Assembly: GCA_046734795.1 (NCBI GenBank)
Contig: JBKPRX010000167.1
Coordinates: 1 to 15,158 of the forward strand
Source of the DNA: JBKPRX01 sp046734795
Lineage (GTDB): Bacteria > Actinomycetota > Thermoleophilia > Gaiellales > Gaiellaceae
Reading direction: 5' to 3'
DNA length: 15,158 nucleotides
The notes under the pieces were generated by a model. That model was not told the DNA's origin. It worked only from the letters and a program-made list of their open reading frames with translations, and ran no database searches. The position numbers and the translations under genes are program-made. Shown piece by piece: positions 12,605 to 15,158 of this stretch. Each line of letters opens with the position of its first letter. Position 1 is the stretch's first letter.

Positions 12605-13261
12605 GTGCCCGGCAAGGTCTCGAACGTGTTGTGGGGGCCGCTCTCCGCGCGGATGTACGACCGGGTCACCGCAAGGTCCGAAGAGGCAGGCTTCCGCGAC
12701 AAGCGAAAGGAGCTCGTCGCACGCGCACGCGGCCGCACGCTCGAGATCGGCGCGGGCACCGGTTTGAACGTCGAGCACTATCCGGAGGCGGTCACGGAGC
12801 TCGTCGTGACCGAGCCCGACAAGCACATGCGCGCACAGCTCGAGCACAAGGCAGCGAGTCTCGGTCGACCCGTTCAGGTCCTGGGAGCGGGCGCCGAACA
12901 GCTTCCATTTCCCGATGCGAGCTTCGATACCGCCGTCGCGACACTCGTCTTCTGTACGGTCGACGACGCGCACGCAGGCCTGCGCGAGGTCGCGAGAGTC
13001 CTGAAGCCGGACGGGCGATTTCTGTTCATCGAGCACGTCCGCTCGGAAGAGCCGAAGCTCGCGCGGTGGCAGGACCGGCTCGAGAGGCCGTGGTCGTGGA
13101 TCGGGCGCGGCTGCCATCCGAACCGCGACACGCTCGCCGCGATCGGAGCAGCAGGTCTCGACGTGACAGACGTCCGTCGCGACCGAACGCCGAAAGCGCC
13201 TGCACTCGTGCGCCCGATCGTGATCGGCGAAGCGCGACGCGCCGACACAGGCGCCTCCTAG
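12605..13261 (+). CDS. Class I SAM-dependent methyltransferase
   Basis: 218 residues from a GTG at 12605. Motif I is TLEIGAGTGLNVEHYP (about 45-60), the acidic ribose-binding residue lies in VVTEPD (Glu70), motif II region is AEQLPFPDASFDTAV (97-111), and LREVARVLKPDGRFLFIEHV (126-145) is the motif III segment of the Methyltransf_11/UbiE-like family. A C-terminal stretch RGCHPNRDT (168-176) resembles METTL7-type small-molecule or thiol methyltransferases, so the substrate may be a small molecule or lipid rather than nucleic acid; this is inference. No membrane anchor is seen. Start choice: the N-terminal segment NVLWGPLSARMYDRV typical of this group is preserved. The next gene starts 41 nt downstream, possibly the same transcript. 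Confidence 0.88.
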   Translation: MPGKVSNVLWGPLSARMYDRVTARSEEAGFRDKRKELVARARGRTLEIGAGTGLNVEHYPEAVTELVVTEPDKHMRAQLEHKAASLGRPVQVLGAGAEQLPFPDASFDTAVATLVFCTVDDAHAGLREVARVLKPDGRFLFIEHVRSEEPKLARWQDRLERPWSWIGRGCHPNRDTLAAIGAAGLDVTDVRRDRTPKAPALVRPIVIGEARRADTGAS

Positions 13262-13302
13262 CGCGAGGTTTCAACCGCCGGGCGTCGGAAACGGCTGATG
13301 AC

Positions 13303-13602
13303 ATGCTGGTTCTCACCGACAACGCGGCGACCGCGATCCGCGGACTCGTCGAGGACTCAGAGTTCGACGAGGAAGCCGGCCTTCGCTTCACGATCGAGGC
13401 GGCGGACAACGACGAGGCTCATCTGAGCATCTCGCTCGCGCCTTTGCCGGCCGAGGATGACGAGTGCATCGAAGCGGCTGGAGCGCATGTCTTCCTCGAC
13501 CGGACCGCGTCCGCGGTACTCGCCGACAAGATTCTCGACGCGGGAATGACAGAGACCGGCGAGATCGGCTTCTCGTTCGCAGCGCAAGGCTCGCCGAACT
13601 AA
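13303..13602 (+). CDS. HesB/IscA-like protein lacking the usual cysteines
   Basis: 99 residues from the ATG at 13303. MLVLTDNAATAIRGLV, then AGLRFTIEA and AAGAHVFLDRTASAVLADKIL follow the A-type Fe-S carrier (HesB/IscA, PF01521-like) beta fold. Canonical IscA proteins hold the cluster with one Cys near the middle and a C-terminal Cys-Gly-Cys. Here only one Cys (in DDECIEAAG) is present and the C-terminus (GEIGFSFAAQGSPN) has none. Similar cysteine-poor proteins annotated as HesB or adhesin occur in actinobacteria. A cluster-carrier role is therefore unlikely without a partner; the true role is unknown. The protein is acidic and soluble. The frame is open far upstream, but that part overlaps the methyltransferase and is Arg-rich. 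No strong Shine-Dalgarno is seen. Confidence 0.82.
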   Translation: MLVLTDNAATAIRGLVEDSEFDEEAGLRFTIEAADNDEAHLSISLAPLPAEDDECIEAAGAHVFLDRTASAVLADKILDAGMTETGEIGFSFAAQGSPN

Positions 13603-13651
13603 CTCGCACCGATGATCTTGCGTCTTCGGCGCCGTCATAGCGTCGACGACC

Positions 13652-13659
13652 AAAGGAGA
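13652..13659 (+). promoter_or_regulatory. Shine-Dalgarno of the reductase gene
   Basis: AAAGGAGA lies 5 nt before the ATG at 13665. It is the clearest Shine-Dalgarno on the plus strand in the window and fixes this start. Confidence 0.7.
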
Positions 13660-13664
13660 CGATC

Positions 13665-14300
13665 ATGTCGAAGCTGATCACCGGGATCTCGATGTCTCTG
13701 GACGGATTCATCGCCGGCCGGAACGCGTCGCAGGACCTGCCGCTCGGCGAAGGCGGCGAGCGCTTGCACGAGTGGCTTTTCAAGCTGAAGAGCTGGCGCG
13801 AGGAGCATGGTCATGAAGGCGGCGAGTCCGGCCCCGACGACGATGTCATGCGCGAGGCGCTCGAACGCGCCGGCGCTGTGATCATGGGCCGCAAGATGTT
13901 CAACGGCGGCGACGGGCCGTGGGAAAACGATCGGATGCCAAACGGCTGGTGGGAAGACGACCCGCCGTTCCGCACGCCGGTCTTCGTGCTCACGCATCAC
14001 GAGCGCGAGCCGCTCACGATCGGCCAGTCGACATTCACGTTCGTCACCGACGGGATCGACGCGGCACTCGAGCAAGCGCGCGCAGCGGCCGGCGCGAAAG
14101 ACGTCGCGATCGGGGGCGGCGCGAGCATGATCCAGCAGTACCTCGACGCCGGCCTGCTCGACGAGCTAAACGTGACGATCGCGCCGATCTTGCTAGGCGG
14201 CGGCACGCCTCTCTTCGGCGACGGGCAGCAGAAGGAGCTCGAGCTCGAGAAGGTGATCGCGACGACGGTGACGCACGTGCGCTACCGCGTCGCGAGCTAG
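13665..14300 (+). CDS. Dihydrofolate reductase family protein (RibD C-terminal domain type)
   Basis: 211 residues. It begins with SKLITGISMSLDGFIAG, the first strand and SLDGF loop of the RibD_C/DHFR-like fold (PF01872). VIMGRKMFNGGDGPW (about 72-86) is the nucleotide-binding segment, PVFVLTHHERE follows, and AIGGGASMIQQYLDAGLLDE (about 146-165) plus PILLGGGTPLF complete the NADPH-binding end. Stand-alone members reduce small molecules with NADPH and are mostly uncharacterised; they are neither true FolA nor complete RibD, since no deaminase domain is present. An insert at about 22-60 rich in charged residues (EWLFKLKSWREEHGHEGGES) is typical of one large actinobacterial subgroup. The start is fixed by AAAGGAGA. 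The stop lies 5 nt from the stop of the convergent response regulator. Confidence 0.93.
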   Translation: MSKLITGISMSLDGFIAGRNASQDLPLGEGGERLHEWLFKLKSWREEHGHEGGESGPDDDVMREALERAGAVIMGRKMFNGGDGPWENDRMPNGWWEDDPPFRTPVFVLTHHEREPLTIGQSTFTFVTDGIDAALEQARAAAGAKDVAIGGGASMIQQYLDAGLLDELNVTIAPILLGGGTPLFGDGQQKELELEKVIATTVTHVRYRVAS

Positions 14301-14305
14301 TCGCG

Positions 14306-14971
14306 CTAGTCGGCCGCGGCGCCCGGCTGGACGATGCCGGCCTCGTAGGCGAGAACCACCGCCTGCACGCGGTCGCGGACGCCGAGCTTCGCGAGGACGC
14401 GCGTGACGTGTGTCTTCACGGTCGCAGCGCTGAGGAAGAGCTGCTCGCCGATTTCCGCGTTGGAGTAACCGCGAGTCAAGAGCCGCAGGACTTCGACCTC
14501 GCGGTCGGTCAGGCCTGCGAACCGTTCGCGCTTTGCTTCGTCGGTGGGTTGTTGGGTGACGAAGCGCTCGATGAGGCGCTTTGTCACAGCCGGCGCGAGC
14601 AGCGACTCGCCGGCTGCGACCGTCCGTACGGCTGAGGCGAGCTGGGTCGGCGGCGCGTCCTTCAGCATGAAGCCGCCGGCGCCTGCGCGGAGCGCCTCGA
14701 ATACATACTCGTCGAGGTCGAACGTCGTCAGGACGAGGACGCGCGGAGCGTTGTCCTTGGCGAGTAGGCGCCGCGTCGCCTCGATCCCGTCGACGCGCGG
14801 CATGCGGATGTCCATCACGACGACGTCCGGCTCGAGTTGTGCCACCTGCTCGAGCGCCTCCTCGCCGTCTGCGGCTTCGCCCACGACCTCGATGTCGTCT
14901 TGTGCATCGAGGATCGCGCGCAGACCATCTCGTAAGAGCTCGTGGTCGTCGGCCAAGAGAACGCTGATCAC
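14306..14971 (-). CDS. NarL/FixJ family response regulator
   Basis: 221 residues. The receiver domain (about 1-120) has the acidic pair Asp8/Asp9, phospho-acceptor Asp54 (VVMDIRMPRVDG), the switch Thr in VLTTFD, and the conserved Lys in GGFMLKDA. A LuxR-type helix-turn-helix occupies about 154-210, with LTDREVEVLRLLTRGYSNAE and SAATVKTHVTRVLAKLG. Phosphorylation by the adjacent kinase should trigger dimerisation and DNA binding. Target genes cannot be named. It starts with GTG at 14971, overlapping the kinase stop by GTGA, so the two are co-translated. Its receiver looks fully functional. Confidence 0.95.
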   Translation of the reverse strand: MISVLLADDHELLRDGLRAILDAQDDIEVVGEAADGEEALEQVAQLEPDVVVMDIRMPRVDGIEATRRLLAKDNAPRVLVLTTFDLDEYVFEALRAGAGGFMLKDAPPTQLASAVRTVAAGESLLAPAVTKRLIERFVTQQPTDEAKRERFAGLTDREVEVLRLLTRGYSNAEIGEQLFLSAATVKTHVTRVLAKLGVRDRVQAVVLAYEAGIVQPGAAAD

Positions 14972-15158
14972 GCGGTCTCCTCGATCGGCAGGAGCGCGTG
15001 GACGTGGAAGCCGCCGTCCTCGCGCGCACCGGCCTCGAACCGTCCGCCGAAGAGCAGGACGCGCTCGCGCATCCCGATCAAGCCGTGCCCGCCGCCGGCG
15101 CCGTTGGTGCTCGGCCTCGGCGCACCGCCGTCGTTGACGACGTCGAGCTCGAGCTCAC
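14968..15158 (-). CDS. Two-component histidine kinase, C-terminal end only (partial)
   Basis: 62 residues before the TGA are visible; the rest lies beyond the right edge. The fragment reads ELELDVVNDGGAPRPSTNGA, then GGGHGLIGMRERVLLFGGRF, ending in FHVHALLPIEETA. GHGLIGMRERV is the G2 box of the HATPase_c domain in the HisKA_3 (NarX/DesK-type) kinases that partner NarL-type regulators, and NDGG is the nearby G1 (D-box) end. It overlaps the response regulator start by GTGA. Sensor domain, phospho-His and membrane segments are not in the window. Confidence 0.9.
   Translation of the reverse strand, partial: ELELDVVNDGGAPRPSTNGAGGGHGLIGMRERVLLFGGRFEAGAREDGGFHVHALLPIEETA

Overview
The window is uniformly GC-rich, with codons ending almost always in G or C, frequent GTG/TTG starts, very short intergenic gaps and at least two starts placed 7 nt after a TANNNT hexamer (leaderless-type). 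The gene set (DHA2 and MFS_3 exporters, a membrane spermidine-synthase-like protein, a cysteine-poor HesB-like protein, a NarL-type two-component system) fits a chromosomal segment of an actinomycete. A Thermoleophilia-type lineage (Gaiellales/Solirubrobacterales) is my guess from protein flavour only. No rRNA, tRNA, IS element, phage gene or CRISPR array is visible.

Left part (1-3983, minus strand): a compact four-gene run reading right to left. It holds a small hypothetical protein (TTG start, strong Shine-Dalgarno), a zinc-dependent alcohol dehydrogenase, an S9 prolyl-oligopeptidase-type hydrolase, and a flippase-like/LPG-synthase-type membrane protein cut by the window edge. Gaps are 5, 11 and 27 nt. 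Diverging from it (4044-5827, plus) are a MarR repressor and an MFS_3 exporter that overlap by ATGA. Between the two units lies a TAGTTAAC direct repeat/palindrome that looks like the MarR operator, so one regulator may control both directions.

Middle (5869-9741, plus): a 547-residue low-complexity Pro/Ala/Glu-rich protein with a small N-terminal domain resembling the type II secretion/pilus ATPase N-domain and a compact C-terminal domain; an MBL-fold hydrolase; and a 14-TM DHA2 drug exporter. The exporter converges on a 658-residue membrane protein with an embedded spermidine-synthase/SAM domain (9738-11714, minus). The two stop codons share one CTAG.

Right part: a small Cys-containing hypothetical protein (minus); a 415-bp divergent gap with two strong GC hairpins and a possible 45-codon ORF; then a class I SAM methyltransferase, a HesB/IscA-like protein without the usual cysteines, and a RibD_C/DHFR-like reductase (plus). 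The window ends with a NarL/FixJ response regulator and the C-terminus of its histidine kinase (minus), overlapping by GTGA.

No clear-cut new multi-gene system is evident. The most unusual items are the Pro-rich two-domain protein, the MarR repeat tail with its operator, the membrane aminopropyltransferase-like protein, and the structured 12.2-12.6 kb gap.
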